Below, piece after piece: positions 8,628-17,948 of a stretch of 64,000 nucleotides of DNA. The notes beneath the pieces were generated by a model. That model saw only the letters and a program-made list of their open reading frames with translations, searched no databases and was not told the origin of the DNA. The DNA lies in contig CAXSBZ010000008.1 in NCBI GenBank assembly GCA_964236465.1, positions 43,995 to 107,994 on the forward strand, read 5' to 3'. A program made the position numbers and the translations under genes. Numbering within the stretch: position 1 is the stretch's first letter; every line of letters begins with the position of its first letter. Source of the stretch: Mucilaginibacter_A sp964236465 (GTDB lineage: Bacteria > Bacteroidota > Bacteroidia > Sphingobacteriales > Sphingobacteriaceae).

Positions 8628-9539
8628 TTAAACTAAAAATACTTTTCCTTCAATGGCCAGTTCAGTTTCAGGAAAAACTGTTCTGGCTTCTTCCAGCAAA
8701 CCTTCCAACGTTTTATATCGGGCAGAGAAATGTCCGATTAAAAGTTTTTTAACATGAGCTTTTTTTGCGATTTCTCCGGCCTGAAGTGCCGTTGTGTGAT
8801 GCGTTTCCTGAGCGCGAGACAACAAATCTTGCATAAAAGTAGCTTCATGGTATAACAAGCTTACGTTTTTAATTTGAGGCAGATACGCTTCTCCGGCTAA
8901 AGTATCTGAGCAGTAAGCATAACTTTTGGGTTCTTCCGGCTGGATGGTTAAAAGTTCATTTGGGATGGCTTCTCCTTGATTATTTATAAAATCTTCTCCT
9001 TTTTTCAACTGAAAAAACTGACTCCGATCAACCTGATATTTTTCCAGCTGCTCTGCATCTAATTTTAACAAAGGCCTCTTTTGCCGAAACACAAAACCTG
9101 TGCAAGGAATGCGGTGGTTTAAAATAATCGTTTCAACTGTTAGGTCATTGTTATCCAAAACAACTTCTGAATAATTAGTTTGCAGAGGATAAAATTCTAT
9201 ATCGTAATGCAGTGTCGTCCAGGAATACTCAAAATGAACATTGATAATTTTGATCAATTCGGGCGGACCGAAAAGTTTCATTGGTTTTTTCCGGCCGTTA
9301 AGGTGCATAGAAGATAGCAAACCAATCAATCCAAGATAATGATCGCCATGCAAATGGCTAATAAATATGTGGTCAATTTTACTGGGTTTCACATCAAAAC
9401 GCAACATCTGCTGCTGTGTGCCTTCACCACAATCGATTAGGTAAACACGTTCATTAACATTAAGTGCCTGCGAAGTTGGATTTCTGTTGTAAATAGGTGT
9501 GGCAGAGCTGCTCCCTAATATCGTTACATCAAATCTCAT
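8628..9539 (-). CDS. rnz: Ribonuclease Z
   Basis: The protein of 303 residues starts MRFDVTILGSSSATPIYNRN. It contains the metallo-beta-lactamase motif SHLHGDHYLGLIGLL (about 60-75), YLIDCGEGTQQQMLRF near the N-terminus, and the later metal ligands in SYAYCSDT, HEATFM and LIGHFSARY. It matures tRNA 3' ends by endonucleolytic cleavage downstream of the discriminator base. Length and motif order are standard for bacterial RNase Z. The STAS-domain gene lies 17 bases upstream and is transcribed into it. Confidence 0.95.
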   Translation of the reverse strand: MRFDVTILGSSSATPIYNRNPTSQALNVNERVYLIDCGEGTQQQMLRFDVKPSKIDHIFISHLHGDHYLGLIGLLSSMHLNGRKKPMKLFGPPELIKIINVHFEYSWTTLHYDIEFYPLQTNYSEVVLDNNDLTVETIILNHRIPCTGFVFRQKRPLLKLDAEQLEKYQVDRSQFFQLKKGEDFINNQGEAIPNELLTIQPEEPKSYAYCSDTLAGEAYLPQIKNVSLLYHEATFMQDLLSRAQETHHTTALQAGEIAKKAHVKKLLIGHFSARYKTLEGLLEEARTVFPETELAIEGKVFLV

Positions 9540-9556
9540 CTCGCAGCAAAAGCCAG

Positions 9557-9934
9557 TTACTTGGGTTCTTTTTTAAGTTCTTTTTCAATTTCTTCCATAA
9601 AAACCAAATCTATTGCCTCTTCTGTTGTTCCCACAATTGAAAGCACGTTTTCTAATTGTGAAATCGAAATTAACCGTGCTACAGAATCACTCAAACCGGT
9701 TAGTATAAAAGTTCCTTCGGCATTTTTACAGATGCGGTGGCCCACCAATAAACTGCTCAAACCAGAAGAATCTGCAAACTTGACCATCGACAAATCGAGA
9801 ATAATATTGCGCTGCCCATCCGTATTCATCAGAATTAGTTCTGATTTTAGTTGAGGTGAGATCAATGAATTTAATTTTGATTCATTTAATTTAATCAAAA
9901 CATATTTTTCATGTTTATCAACCGTAAATTTCAT
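9557..9934 (-). CDS. STAS-domain protein, anti-sigma factor antagonist type
   Basis: The protein has 125 residues and begins MKFTVDKHEKYVLIKLNESK. The STAS core has IILDLSMVKFADSSGLSSLLVGHR, where the Ser pair after Asp is the usual phosphorylation site in SpoIIAA-type antagonists. Such proteins bind an anti-sigma kinase and are switched by phosphorylation. No partner kinase is seen here. It is probably cytosolic and co-transcribed with rnz. Its target is unknown. Confidence 0.85.
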   Translation of the reverse strand: MKFTVDKHEKYVLIKLNESKLNSLISPQLKSELILMNTDGQRNIILDLSMVKFADSSGLSSLLVGHRICKNAEGTFILTGLSDSVARLISISQLENVLSIVGTTEEAIDLVFMEEIEKELKKEPK

Positions 9935-9993
9935 ATACCTTAATTATTAATAGTTAAAGATAGAATAATTCGTGTAGAAATAAAAAAAGAGTT

Positions 9994-10941
9994 TCAAGGC
10001 AAAAGTGCAATTGCTTCTTTAATGTTTTTTTCTACCCTTTCTGTTGTATTTTCACTTTTTGTTTTTTCAAAAGAGGTACTGGTAATATGCTCATATAATT
10101 CAATATACCTTTCTGAAATGGAAGAAACAATTGCATTGGTCATCTCCGGAACCTGCTGTCCTTCCTTTCCTGCAAAGTTATTATCAAGCAACCACTGTCG
10201 CACAAATTCTTTTGAAAGCTGTTTTTGCGGTTCGTTTCTTTCCTGACGGTCTTGATATCCTTGCTTGTAGAAATAACGAGAAGAATCGGGTGTATGGATT
10301 TCATCTATCAAGAATATTTTTCCGTCTGCTTTGCCAAACTCATATTTGGTATCTACCAGGATCAAACCATTTTCTGCCGCTATATTTGTGCCGCGCTGAA
10401 AAAGGGCTTGTGTATATTTTTCCAGTTGCTCATAATCTTGTTCTGAAACAATCCCCTGCGCCAAAATTTCTTCCCTGGAAATATCCTCATCATGCCCGAT
10501 AGCTGCTTTTGTAGTTGGCGTAATGATCGGTTTCGGCAATAGGTCATTTTCTTTTAAACCATCCGGCAGGCTTACACCACAGATGCTTCTTTTACCGGCT
10601 AAATATTCGCGCCAGGCATGGCCGGCCAAATAGCCGCGGATCACCATTTCTACTTTAAAAGGATCGCAAATTTTACCGATCGTAACGCAGGGATCAGGAA
10701 CGCAAATAACCCAGTTTGGAATAATATCGTCCGTTGCTTTTAAAAATCCTGCTGCTATCTGGTTCAGCACCTGGCCTTTATACGGAATTGCTTCCGGCAG
10801 CACCACATCAAAAGCAGAAATACGGTCTGTAGCCACCATCACCAGATATTTATTATTGATGGTATAAACATCCCGCACTTTTCCTCTGTAAAAATTTGTC
10901 TGACCGGAAAAATGGAAGTTCGTTTCTTTAATTGCGTCCAT
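9994..10941 (-). CDS. purC: Phosphoribosylaminoimidazole-succinocarboxamide synthase
   Basis: PurC joins CAIR and aspartate with ATP to form SAICAR in purine synthesis. The 315-residue protein starts MDAIKETNFHFSGQ and shows YRGKVRDVYTI, DRISAFDVVLPEAIPYKG and the signature LILVDTKYEFGK followed by IDEIHTPDSSRYF. Length fits the longer PurC type found in Bacteroidota. A repeat copy at 10583-10594 lies in the frame as AGKRSICG. No other pur genes are nearby. Confidence 0.96.
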   Translation of the reverse strand: MDAIKETNFHFSGQTNFYRGKVRDVYTINNKYLVMVATDRISAFDVVLPEAIPYKGQVLNQIAAGFLKATDDIIPNWVICVPDPCVTIGKICDPFKVEMVIRGYLAGHAWREYLAGKRSICGVSLPDGLKENDLLPKPIITPTTKAAIGHDEDISREEILAQGIVSEQDYEQLEKYTQALFQRGTNIAAENGLILVDTKYEFGKADGKIFLIDEIHTPDSSRYFYKQGYQDRQERNEPQKQLSKEFVRQWLLDNNFAGKEGQQVPEMTNAIVSSISERYIELYEHITSTSFEKTKSENTTERVEKNIKEAIALLP

Positions 10942-10995
10942 GACTTATTAATATCAAGTATATTAGTATTCAGCTTGAAAACTCTTGATACTGAT

Positions 10996-11176
10996 AGCTT
11001 GTTTAAAAATTTGTTCAACTTGTTTTCGATACTTCTTTCATCACCTAAAAAATGGTAAGCTTTTGGTTTTGAGTTTTATTTAGATTGATGCCAACACCAA
11101 TTTTTATAGGGTAAAAGAAGCATTGGCATCAATCCTAAGCGTATCAAAAGACCTTGAACAAATTTAAACAGGCTCT
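10996..11176. repeat. Imperfect palindromic intergenic element enclosing a repeat copy
   Basis: The gap between purC and phoH holds nested inverted repeats. The outer arms are AGCTTGTTTAAAAATTTGTT (10996 on) and its near complement ending at about 11176. The inner arms are perfect 12-mers, GATTGATGCCAA (11083-11094) and TTGGCATCAATC (11123-11134). The dispersed repeat copy TAAAAGAAGCAT (11112-11123) sits in the inner loop, preceded by CCAATTTTTATA. The whole could fold as one long hairpin, like a small non-coding mobile repeat (MITE-like). No coding frame is seen. Confidence 0.55.
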
Positions 11177-11184
11177 TAGATTTC

Positions 11185-12147
11185 TTATTGAATATCTCCG
11201 TAAGCTTCCAAAATGCGCCTTACCAATTTGTGCCTAACTACGTCATCACCAGTAAGATATATAATATCAATACCTTTTATATCAGGCAAAATTCTTAAAG
11301 CCAGGTGCAAACCCGATTGTTGTTTTTTGGGCAGATCAATTTGCGTTACGTCGCCTGTCACAATAAACTTTGCCGTTGGTCCCATCCGCGTCAAAAACAT
11401 TTTCAGCTGCATATCTGTCGTATTTTGTGCTTCATCCAGGATCACAAAACAATTGTCTAACGTGCGGCCGCGCATAAAAGCAAGTGGCGCAATCTCAATT
11501 GTACGGTTTTCCAAATATGCTTTTAAACGTTCTGCCGGAATCATATCATCCAGCGCATCATACAAAGGCCGTAAATAAGGATCAATCTTTTCTTTCAGAT
11601 CGCCTGGCAAAAACCCCAGGTTTTCTCCCGCTTCCACTGCCGGGCGCGTTAAAATAATCCTTTTGATTTCTTTGTTTTTTAAAGCTCGAACCGCCAGTGC
11701 AACAGCTGTATAAGTTTTACCCGTACCAGCCGGTCCGATAGCAAACACAATATCGTTTTTAGTGATGCTGGTAACCATCCGTTGCTGATTTGCTGTGCGT
11801 GCCTTGATCATCAAACCATTATTACCAAACACAATTACCTCGCCTGCGCCTGGTTTTTCCTGTCCGTTTACTTCTGCTGGCACCGGCAGCAAGCCTTTTG
11901 TGCCAACAATGCGTTCTACATCAATCAGGTTTAGTTTTTGAAATTTTTCTACGTGCTCAACCAGCTGGTTCAGCTTTTCCTCGAAATTCTTGATCTCCGT
12001 TTCATCTCCAAGCACCTTTACATCGCTGCCGCGGGCAACGATTTTTAGCTTTGGAAATTGTTTTTTTATGATCTCAAAATGGTCATTGTTAGATCCCCAC
12101 AACACGGCCGGGTTAATGGCATCAATCGTTAATTTTAATTCGTTCAA
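11185..12147 (-). CDS. PhoH-family ATPase (PhoL type)
   Basis: The protein has 320 residues. An N-terminal KH-like segment (about 1-75) precedes the PhoH ATPase domain, with Walker A GPAGTGKTYTAVALAVRAL (about 140), TRPAVEAGENLGFLPGDL, and Walker B FVILDEAQNTT, then TGDVTQIDLP. The family is phosphate-starvation linked and often tied to RNA metabolism or ribosome maturation with YbeY, which is absent here. It is cytosolic. It is transcribed away from the SAM hydrolase gene. Confidence 0.93.
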   Translation of the reverse strand: MNELKLTIDAINPAVLWGSNNDHFEIIKKQFPKLKIVARGSDVKVLGDETEIKNFEEKLNQLVEHVEKFQKLNLIDVERIVGTKGLLPVPAEVNGQEKPGAGEVIVFGNNGLMIKARTANQQRMVTSITKNDIVFAIGPAGTGKTYTAVALAVRALKNKEIKRIILTRPAVEAGENLGFLPGDLKEKIDPYLRPLYDALDDMIPAERLKAYLENRTIEIAPLAFMRGRTLDNCFVILDEAQNTTDMQLKMFLTRMGPTAKFIVTGDVTQIDLPKKQQSGLHLALRILPDIKGIDIIYLTGDDVVRHKLVRRILEAYGDIQ

Positions 12148-12248
12148 ACTTAAGAATTTTTAGTTGTCATTTTTTATGCTTAAAAATTTAATATTTGCAG
12201 CAGTTTATAGCTATCCACAAGATTAGTAATAAATATTTAAAAAAATTA

Positions 12249-13025
12249 ATGGCAATTATAACTTTAACTACAGATCTGGGCGATAAGGATATCTATCAGG
12301 CTGCCCTCAAAGGTAGTATTTTAAAGCTATTGCCTGATGTGAATATCGTTGATATAACCCATTCTATATCAGTATTTAATGTTCCTCAAGCTGCCTTTAT
12401 TCTTAAAAATAGCTATCATTATTTCCCGGCAGAAACAGTTCATCTGATCGGCATCGATACAGTTTACAACGATCAAACGCGCTATCTGGCCATTAGTTAT
12501 CACAATCATTATTTTGTTGGTGCGGATAACGGCATCTTTTCTCTGATTTTTGATCATATTCCGGACGAGATGGTGGAGATCACGATTTTGCAAGACCTTA
12601 AATTCCTGCATTTCCCACTGGCTGATATTTTTGTAAAAGCGGCCTGCCATCTCGCCGAAAAAGGAAAACTGACGGATATTGGTATTCCGCTGATCCGGTT
12701 GGAAAAAAAGATGACGCTGCAACCCGTTGTAGATCAAAATATAGTAAAAGGCAGCGTAATTTATATTGATTCTTTCCAAAATGTGATCACCAACATCACC
12801 AAAGAACTTTTTACCGAAGTACAGAACGGAAGGCAGTTTGTGCTTTATTTCAAACGAAATGAATCCATCAATAAGCTGAGCTGGCATTACAATGAAGTAC
12901 CCGAAGGCGAAAAACTATGTCTTTTCGGCATTAGCGATCATTTGGAAATTGCAATCAACAAAGGCAACGCCAGCGGTTTGCTTGGGTTGAATGTAGGTGA
13001 TATTGTTCGGATTGAGTTTTTGTAG
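12249..13025 (+). CDS. SAM hydroxide adenosyltransferase (DUF62 family)
   Basis: I choose ATG 12249, which gives 258 residues starting MAIITLTTDLGDKDIYQAAL, the standard N-terminus of the family. An in-frame ATG 54 bases upstream adds an unlikely leader. The family splits S-adenosylmethionine with hydroxide into adenosine and methionine. Typical motifs are TTDLG, NIVDITHSI and the DNGIF segment (VGADNGIFSLIF). It is a stand-alone cytosolic enzyme; the physiological reason for this reaction is unclear in the family. Confidence 0.9.
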   Translation: MAIITLTTDLGDKDIYQAALKGSILKLLPDVNIVDITHSISVFNVPQAAFILKNSYHYFPAETVHLIGIDTVYNDQTRYLAISYHNHYFVGADNGIFSLIFDHIPDEMVEITILQDLKFLHFPLADIFVKAACHLAEKGKLTDIGIPLIRLEKKMTLQPVVDQNIVKGSVIYIDSFQNVITNITKELFTEVQNGRQFVLYFKRNESINKLSWHYNEVPEGEKLCLFGISDHLEIAINKGNASGLLGLNVGDIVRIEFL

Positions 13026-13107
13026 CAAGAAGCTTTGAGGCATTAGTTTTCAGGTATCAGTCATGAACTATTATCTATCAACATCATCTAAAAATGCTTC
13101 TTTTATC

Positions 13108-13623
13108 ATGCAAAAACTGATACTATTTTTATGCCTGTTTTTTCTCGGTACAAACTCTTTCGCGCAGCAAACAGATTCCTTAGCTTATCAGCTCCAGCGT
13201 GAAAAAGTAAATAATTTACTGGCTAAAAGAAGCATCACTTTTAACCAATATTTTCAAAGCCTGGATTTGCATACTGGCATTTTTGGTTTGCAAACCAAGA
13301 AAGATATCCGCCGCTCCAACGAGATTTTGATGGATATTGTAAAAACTGACAATGCTGTTTTTAAGGAGCTAAAAGTGCTGCTGGACTATCGGACAACTGT
13401 GCAAACGGAAGTGCTCGGCAAATCGCAGGAATCTGAAAACCGGAATACTTCTTTTATCAACACCATAAATAAACTGCGTAATCAAACCGAGAAAATGACC
13501 GCTGAAACCAACGAAAGCAGCAAACAAGCGGAACATTTTAAAAACTGGCTAATTGCTGCAACCGGCCTGATTTTGATTTTGCTTGCGGCAATCATCAGGC
13601 TTACGTCAACTAAAGCGCGCTGA
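13108..13623 (+). CDS. Hypothetical protein with signal peptide and C-terminal membrane helix
   Basis: I set the start at 13108 (MQKLILFLCLFFLGTNSFAQ, a signal peptide with an SFA cleavage site). The protein then has 171 residues. The longer frame from 13063 would translate a repeat copy (13094-13105) upstream of a good signal peptide and is unlikely. The middle is helical and charged, and a C-terminal hydrophobic segment (WLIAATGLILILLAAIIRL) would anchor it. Two further repeat copies (13224-13235, 13445-13456) are in frame as AKRSI and TSFI. The gene precedes the ABC exporter by 60 bases. The function is unknown. Confidence 0.7.
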   Translation: MQKLILFLCLFFLGTNSFAQQTDSLAYQLQREKVNNLLAKRSITFNQYFQSLDLHTGIFGLQTKKDIRRSNEILMDIVKTDNAVFKELKVLLDYRTTVQTEVLGKSQESENRNTSFINTINKLRNQTEKMTAETNESSKQAEHFKNWLIAATGLILILLAAIIRLTSTKAR

Positions 13624-13683
13624 ATTGCCAAAGCCAAAGAATTTTGATAAACTCGTTGCTTATACAAATTCCAACACAAAATA

Positions 13684-15507
13684 ATGGCCAGAGCGCGATT
13701 AAATAGCGGCAGCACGCAGGAAGAAGATTTGCCAAAAGCAAAACTGAACCGCGAAAACCTGCATAAAATAGCAAAACTTTTAGTTTACATCAAACCATAT
13801 CGGGGCAAGTTTTTTGCCGCGCTGGTTTTTCTTTTTTTAACCAGCCTGACCGGCTTGGCTTTTCCCTCCTTTTTGGGTGCGCTGATTGATGCGGCGCAAG
13901 GCAAACAACGATACGCTTTTTTGCCGCCAACGGTCAATGCCATTGGTTCACTGGCCTTTGTTGTGTTGCTTTTTCAGGCGGCCGTTTCTTATTTTCGGGT
14001 GGTTTGGTTTGTACAAGTTGCCGAAAATGCGCTGGCTGATATCCGGCGCGACACGTATTTTAGGTTGATTACCTTACCCATGAACTTTTTTTCCAACCGA
14101 AGAGTTGGCGAATTAAACAGCCGAATTTCTGCCGATCTTTCCCAAATTCAGGATGCCATCACCACCACGCTGGCCGAAATGATCCGGCAGTTGGTTTTGA
14201 TGATCGGTGGAATTATATTATTGACGATCTTCTCCGTCAAACTTACATTTACTTTACTGCTGATTTTGCCGGTTTTGATTGTGGTAGCCGTTTTTTTCGG
14301 AAGGTTTATCCGCAAAATTTCCCGTGAGGCGCAGGATAAATTGGCCGAATCCAATACGATTGTGGAAGAAACTTTGCAGGGAATATCCAATGTAAAAGCC
14401 TTTGTAAACGAAGCATTTGAAGCCGGAAGATATGAGAAAAAAATCCGTGAAGTGGCCGGGATTGCGGTGCGAGGAGCTAAATTTCGCGGGCTGTTCGCTT
14501 CATTCATTGTTTTTTGTTTGTTTGGGGCGATTGTAGCCGTCATCTGGTACGGTTCGGTTTTGGTTTCCCGCGGAGAAATGTCTGTCGGCAATCTAACCAC
14601 TTTCATTCTGTATTCCATTTTTGTGGGCGCTGCGATGGGCAGCTTCCCCGAATTGTATGCCGGATTGCAAAAAGCAGTTGGTGCGAGCGAACGTGTGCTG
14701 GAAATCCTGGTTGAAAAAGGCGAAGCTATTTCTATCAAAATTGCAGATAACAACATTAAACAAACGATCACCGGAAACCTGGAATTTGACCAAGTTATTT
14801 TTGCGTATCCCTCCCGCATCGAAATTACTGTGCTAAAAGAAGTATCGTTCAGCGCACAGTCTGGCGAAAAGATTGCCATTGTTGGCCCAAGCGGTGCCGG
14901 AAAATCAACGATTGCCGGTCTGATTTTGCAGTTTTATCATCCGCAAAACGGCACAATTTTGTTTGATGGAAAACCGGCTTCTTCTTATTCATTAACAGAT
15001 ATTCGGAACCAGGTGGCCATTGTGCCGCAGGATGTATTACTTTTTGGCGGAACGATCCGCGAAAATATTGCTTACGGAAAACTGGATTCCACCGAAACAG
15101 AAATTATTAAAGCTGCCGAACGTGCCAATGCCGATCAATTTATTAAATCTTTTCCGGAAGGTTATGATACGATTGTGGGCGAGCGCGGCGTAAAACTTTC
15201 CGGCGGACAACGCCAGCGGATTGCCATTGCCAGAGCTTTACTCAAAAATCCATCGATCCTGATTTTAGATGAAGCAACCTCTTCATTGGATTCAGAATCA
15301 GAACGTTTGGTGCAGGAAGCTTTAGAAGAACTGATGAAAAACCGAACTTCCATCATCATCGCGCATCGTTTGTCAACCATCCGCGAAGCCGATAAAATTA
15401 TTGTTTTAGAAAAAGGAAAAGTGAAAGAAAGCGGTACGCACAACGAACTGATTGCACATGAAGGCGGTCTTTATCGCTATCTTAGCGGCTTGCAATTTGA
15501 GGTTTAG
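13684..15507 (+). CDS. ABC exporter, fused membrane and ATPase domains (MsbA/BmrA type)
   Basis: The protein has 607 residues. A six-helix type IV exporter membrane domain (about 35-335) is followed by an ATPase domain (about 360-600). The latter shows Walker A GPSGAGKSTIAG, signature LSGGQRQRIAIARALL, Walker B ILILDEATSSLDSESE and the switch His in IIAHRLSTI. It would act as a homodimer moving lipids or drugs across the inner membrane. MsbA-like lipid flipping is possible but not provable. A repeat copy at 14834-14845 is read as LKEVS at the start of the ATPase domain. Confidence 0.93.
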   Translation: MARARLNSGSTQEEDLPKAKLNRENLHKIAKLLVYIKPYRGKFFAALVFLFLTSLTGLAFPSFLGALIDAAQGKQRYAFLPPTVNAIGSLAFVVLLFQAAVSYFRVVWFVQVAENALADIRRDTYFRLITLPMNFFSNRRVGELNSRISADLSQIQDAITTTLAEMIRQLVLMIGGIILLTIFSVKLTFTLLLILPVLIVVAVFFGRFIRKISREAQDKLAESNTIVEETLQGISNVKAFVNEAFEAGRYEKKIREVAGIAVRGAKFRGLFASFIVFCLFGAIVAVIWYGSVLVSRGEMSVGNLTTFILYSIFVGAAMGSFPELYAGLQKAVGASERVLEILVEKGEAISIKIADNNIKQTITGNLEFDQVIFAYPSRIEITVLKEVSFSAQSGEKIAIVGPSGAGKSTIAGLILQFYHPQNGTILFDGKPASSYSLTDIRNQVAIVPQDVLLFGGTIRENIAYGKLDSTETEIIKAAERANADQFIKSFPEGYDTIVGERGVKLSGGQRQRIAIARALLKNPSILILDEATSSLDSESERLVQEALEELMKNRTSIIIAHRLSTIREADKIIVLEKGKVKESGTHNELIAHEGGLYRYLSGLQFEV

Positions 15508-15582
15508 CCAAAACTTAAAGTTCTGGCGATGCTTCTTTTATCCTATAAAAATTAGCGTAACGATTACGCAGAAAGATATTAA

Positions 15583-16986
15583 ATGAAATTAACGATTTGG
15601 GGTGCTGCCGAACAAGTAACGGGCAGTATGCACCTGCTGACAACAGAAGATAATTATAAAATACTGATAGACTGTGGTTTGGATTACGAGCGGGATCACA
15701 GCGTACAACTAAATGAAGACTTTCCCTTCAATCCCGGCGAAATTGATCTGGTGATTTTGACCCATGCGCACATTGACCATTCCGGCAATTTGCCCACGCT
15801 GGTGCGGATGGGTTTTGCCGGACAGATTTTGTGCACGCCGCCAACAGCCGAATTGGCTGAACTGTTGCTGATGGATTCGGTGAGTATTTTTATGAGTAAA
15901 GCCCAAAAAAGCCGGAAGCACCGCGGGCACAAACGACGCGATGGCAGCCGAAATTTTCAGCCTTTGTATCTGCATAAACACGTTTTAGATACGATTGACC
16001 GCTTTGTTACGATTGGTTTTAACCGGCCTTTCCGTATCAATGGTAGCGTGGAACTAACTTTTATACCAGCCGGGCATTTGCTTGGCGCTGCCTCAGCCAT
16101 TTTAAAAATTCAGGAAAACGGAGAAGAAAAAACGATCACTTTTACGGGTGATATCGGCCGGAAAAACTATCCGACCTTGCCTGATCCGCAGGTTTTGCCA
16201 CCCACAGATTTTCTGGTTTCTGAATCTACTTATGGTGGACGCAATCACTCCACAGGAAAAACTATTGAAGAGGTTTTGACTGAAACCATCGAAAAATGTT
16301 GTGTAAAAGAATCCGGCCGGTTAATTATTCCGGCATTCAGCATTGGCCGCACGCAAGCTTTGGTTTTTTCGCTGAATAAAATATTTTCAAAAGGTTTGCT
16401 GCCGCCGGTTCGGGTTTTTGTAGATAGCCCCATGGCGAACTCTTCTACCGGAATTTTTCGGAAACATCATCAGTTATTGAGCGAAGAAGCCCAGGAATTT
16501 TACCACAGGTCTGGTGATGAATTTGAGTTTGATAATCTGACTTATGTTGAAAATCTGAAAGACAGCCGTCAGGTTTCCAATTATTTTGAACCTTGTATCA
16601 TCATTTCTTCTGCCGGAATGCTGGAAGGCGGCCGCATCCAGGATCATCTTTTTTATAATATTCAAAATTATTACTGCACGATTTTATTCATCGGTTACTG
16701 TGCCAAAGGAACTTTAGGTTTTCGTTTGCTGCGCGGTGATCCAATTGTGCATATCAAAGACCGCGATCTTTCAGTTTATGCCACGATCAAACAAACCGAT
16801 CTTTTCAGTGCGCATGGTGATCATCAGGATTTGGTGGATACAGTAAAATATAATGATCCGGCAAAACTAAAACAAGTTTTTCTCGTACACGGAGAAACAA
16901 CGAGTATGCAAGCTTTGGCAGACACTTTAACCGAAGATGGTTATGCAGTAACAGTTGCCCAAAAAGGAGTTGCCTATCAGTTGTAA
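15583..16986 (+). CDS. Metallo-beta-lactamase/beta-CASP RNA-processing exonuclease family
   Basis: The protein has 467 residues beginning MKLTIWGAAEQVTGSMHLLT. It has the metal motif THAHIDHSGNLP (about 63-74), GHLLGAASAIL, FTGDIGRKNYPTLP, a beta-CASP domain (about 205-380, with IIPAFSIGRTQALVFSL and ISSAGMLEGGRIQDHL) and a C-terminal HGE segment (FLVHGETTSMQAL). The family resembles CPSF73/YSH1-type ribonucleases. It probably acts on RNA in the cytosol. A repeat copy with a TATAAAAATT tail lies 54 bases upstream (15529-15540). Confidence 0.9.
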   Translation: MKLTIWGAAEQVTGSMHLLTTEDNYKILIDCGLDYERDHSVQLNEDFPFNPGEIDLVILTHAHIDHSGNLPTLVRMGFAGQILCTPPTAELAELLLMDSVSIFMSKAQKSRKHRGHKRRDGSRNFQPLYLHKHVLDTIDRFVTIGFNRPFRINGSVELTFIPAGHLLGAASAILKIQENGEEKTITFTGDIGRKNYPTLPDPQVLPPTDFLVSESTYGGRNHSTGKTIEEVLTETIEKCCVKESGRLIIPAFSIGRTQALVFSLNKIFSKGLLPPVRVFVDSPMANSSTGIFRKHHQLLSEEAQEFYHRSGDEFEFDNLTYVENLKDSRQVSNYFEPCIIISSAGMLEGGRIQDHLFYNIQNYYCTILFIGYCAKGTLGFRLLRGDPIVHIKDRDLSVYATIKQTDLFSAHGDHQDLVDTVKYNDPAKLKQVFLVHGETTSMQALADTLTEDGYAVTVAQKGVAYQL

Positions 16987-17016
16987 ATGCTTTTGTATTT
17001 ACCAAAAAAACTGAAT

Positions 17017-17556
17017 ATGATCAAATCTTTAACTTTACGCAAGGCCGTTTTAACACCTGCGATGCTTCTTTTATGCGGTATTTTTTTGCAGTCCTGCACT
17101 GAGGAAATGCCAATTTTGTCGCCAAATGATTTAATCGGCAAAACTTCAAACAGCAGCAGTATTGTAGTAAATGTAAATAAGTCCGTATTTACCTTAAACA
17201 ACAAGGCTCCGGGTTATGCTTTTTTTGCTGTTGGAACGGTTGGAACCGGAAGCTCAAGTAATACGCAATATAACGTTAGCGGCAGCAACGGACTCCAAAC
17301 AAATGGGATTGATTTTATAATAGATTTCGATTTAAATACAAGCAAAAAGTACGTACTTGTTGGTTCAAAACTAAATTTTAATGATAAAAGCTACACTACT
17401 GTTTATAACGGAACTAAAAAGGCACAGTTAACTATCAATAAAATGGATACGATAGCCAACACGATAAATGGAAGCTATGCTTATTATTTGTATAATTCTG
17501 CATCCTCACCAACAGATTCAATTTATGTTAGCGGAACGTTTAACATTGTTAAATAA
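17017..17556 (+). CDS. Predicted lipoprotein
   Basis: The chosen start (17017, MIKSLTLRKAVLTPAMLLLC) gives a lipoprotein signal with lipobox LQSC and 179 residues; an ATG 30 bases upstream adds a poor leader. The mature part is Ser/Asn/Thr-rich with short beta-strand-like runs (NIVVNVNKSVFTLN-like pattern) and no family that I recognise. It is probably outer-membrane anchored. A repeat copy (17062-17073) encodes the AMLLL of the signal's hydrophobic core. Confidence 0.75.
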   Translation: MIKSLTLRKAVLTPAMLLLCGIFLQSCTEEMPILSPNDLIGKTSNSSSIVVNVNKSVFTLNNKAPGYAFFAVGTVGTGSSSNTQYNVSGSNGLQTNGIDFIIDFDLNTSKKYVLVGSKLNFNDKSYTTVYNGTKKAQLTINKMDTIANTINGSYAYYLYNSASSPTDSIYVSGTFNIVK

Positions 17557-17588
17557 GGAACTATCAGGATAATTCTAACTTAAACCTT

Positions 17589-17636
17589 CTTCAACAAAAA
17601 AGCTTCTAATTTAAATTAGAAGCTTTTTTGTTGAAG
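17589..17636. terminator. Perfect 48-base palindrome, bidirectional terminator
   Basis: The two 24-base arms are exact complements with no loop bases. They include AAAAAAGCTTCTAATTT and AAATTAGAAGCTTTTTT, so each strand ends in a T-run. The palindrome sits between the convergent lipoprotein gene and the EF-Tu-like gene, which fits a bidirectional intrinsic terminator. Confidence 0.85.
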
Positions 17637-17653
17637 ATAAGTATGGAGGAAAT

Positions 17654-17944
17654 TCAATTTAAAACTTCTATTATTTTACCTTCACCAAGAATATGTTGCC
17701 CTTCACCAAAAGTAAATTCTTTACCGTTTCCAAAATCTGAACCTAAATATTTTTTGTCTAAAAATGTAATTTCTACCTCTGCTTCTTCTCCCGGAACAAA
17801 TTCCTTTTTATTAAGAAGTGAAATCTTTCCTGACTTTTTCATATTATCAACAAAATTAAACGAAGGCTTGTATCCATCTGTAAAAGGTGTTTTACGATAG
17901 GTGCTTCCTTTAAACAAACTGATTTTGGCCCTAACGTATAACAT
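17654..17944 (-). CDS. Stand-alone EF-Tu domain 3-like protein
   Basis: The protein has 96 residues. The pattern RKTPFTDGYKPSF, FVPGEEAEVEITF and FTFGEGQHILGEGKIIEVL aligns with the C-terminal domain of EF-Tu (RHTPFFKGYRPQF ... PGDN ... FAIREGGRTVGAGVV). No GTPase domain is present, so it cannot act as an elongation factor. Known roles of such single-domain proteins are not clear to me; immunity, decoy or regulatory use is speculation. It overlaps no other gene and follows a second small gene by 4 bases. Both are AT-rich and sit as an island beside serA. Confidence 0.75.
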   Translation of the reverse strand: MLYVRAKISLFKGSTYRKTPFTDGYKPSFNFVDNMKKSGKISLLNKKEFVPGEEAEVEITFLDKKYLGSDFGNGKEFTFGEGQHILGEGKIIEVLN

Positions 17945-17948
17945 AAAC

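Noticed and set aside
14148..14879. Minus-strand open frame of 243 codons inside the ABC exporter
   Set aside because: It lies wholly opposite the exporter coding sequence, is rich in Thr/Ser/Ile without any motif, and has no start context.
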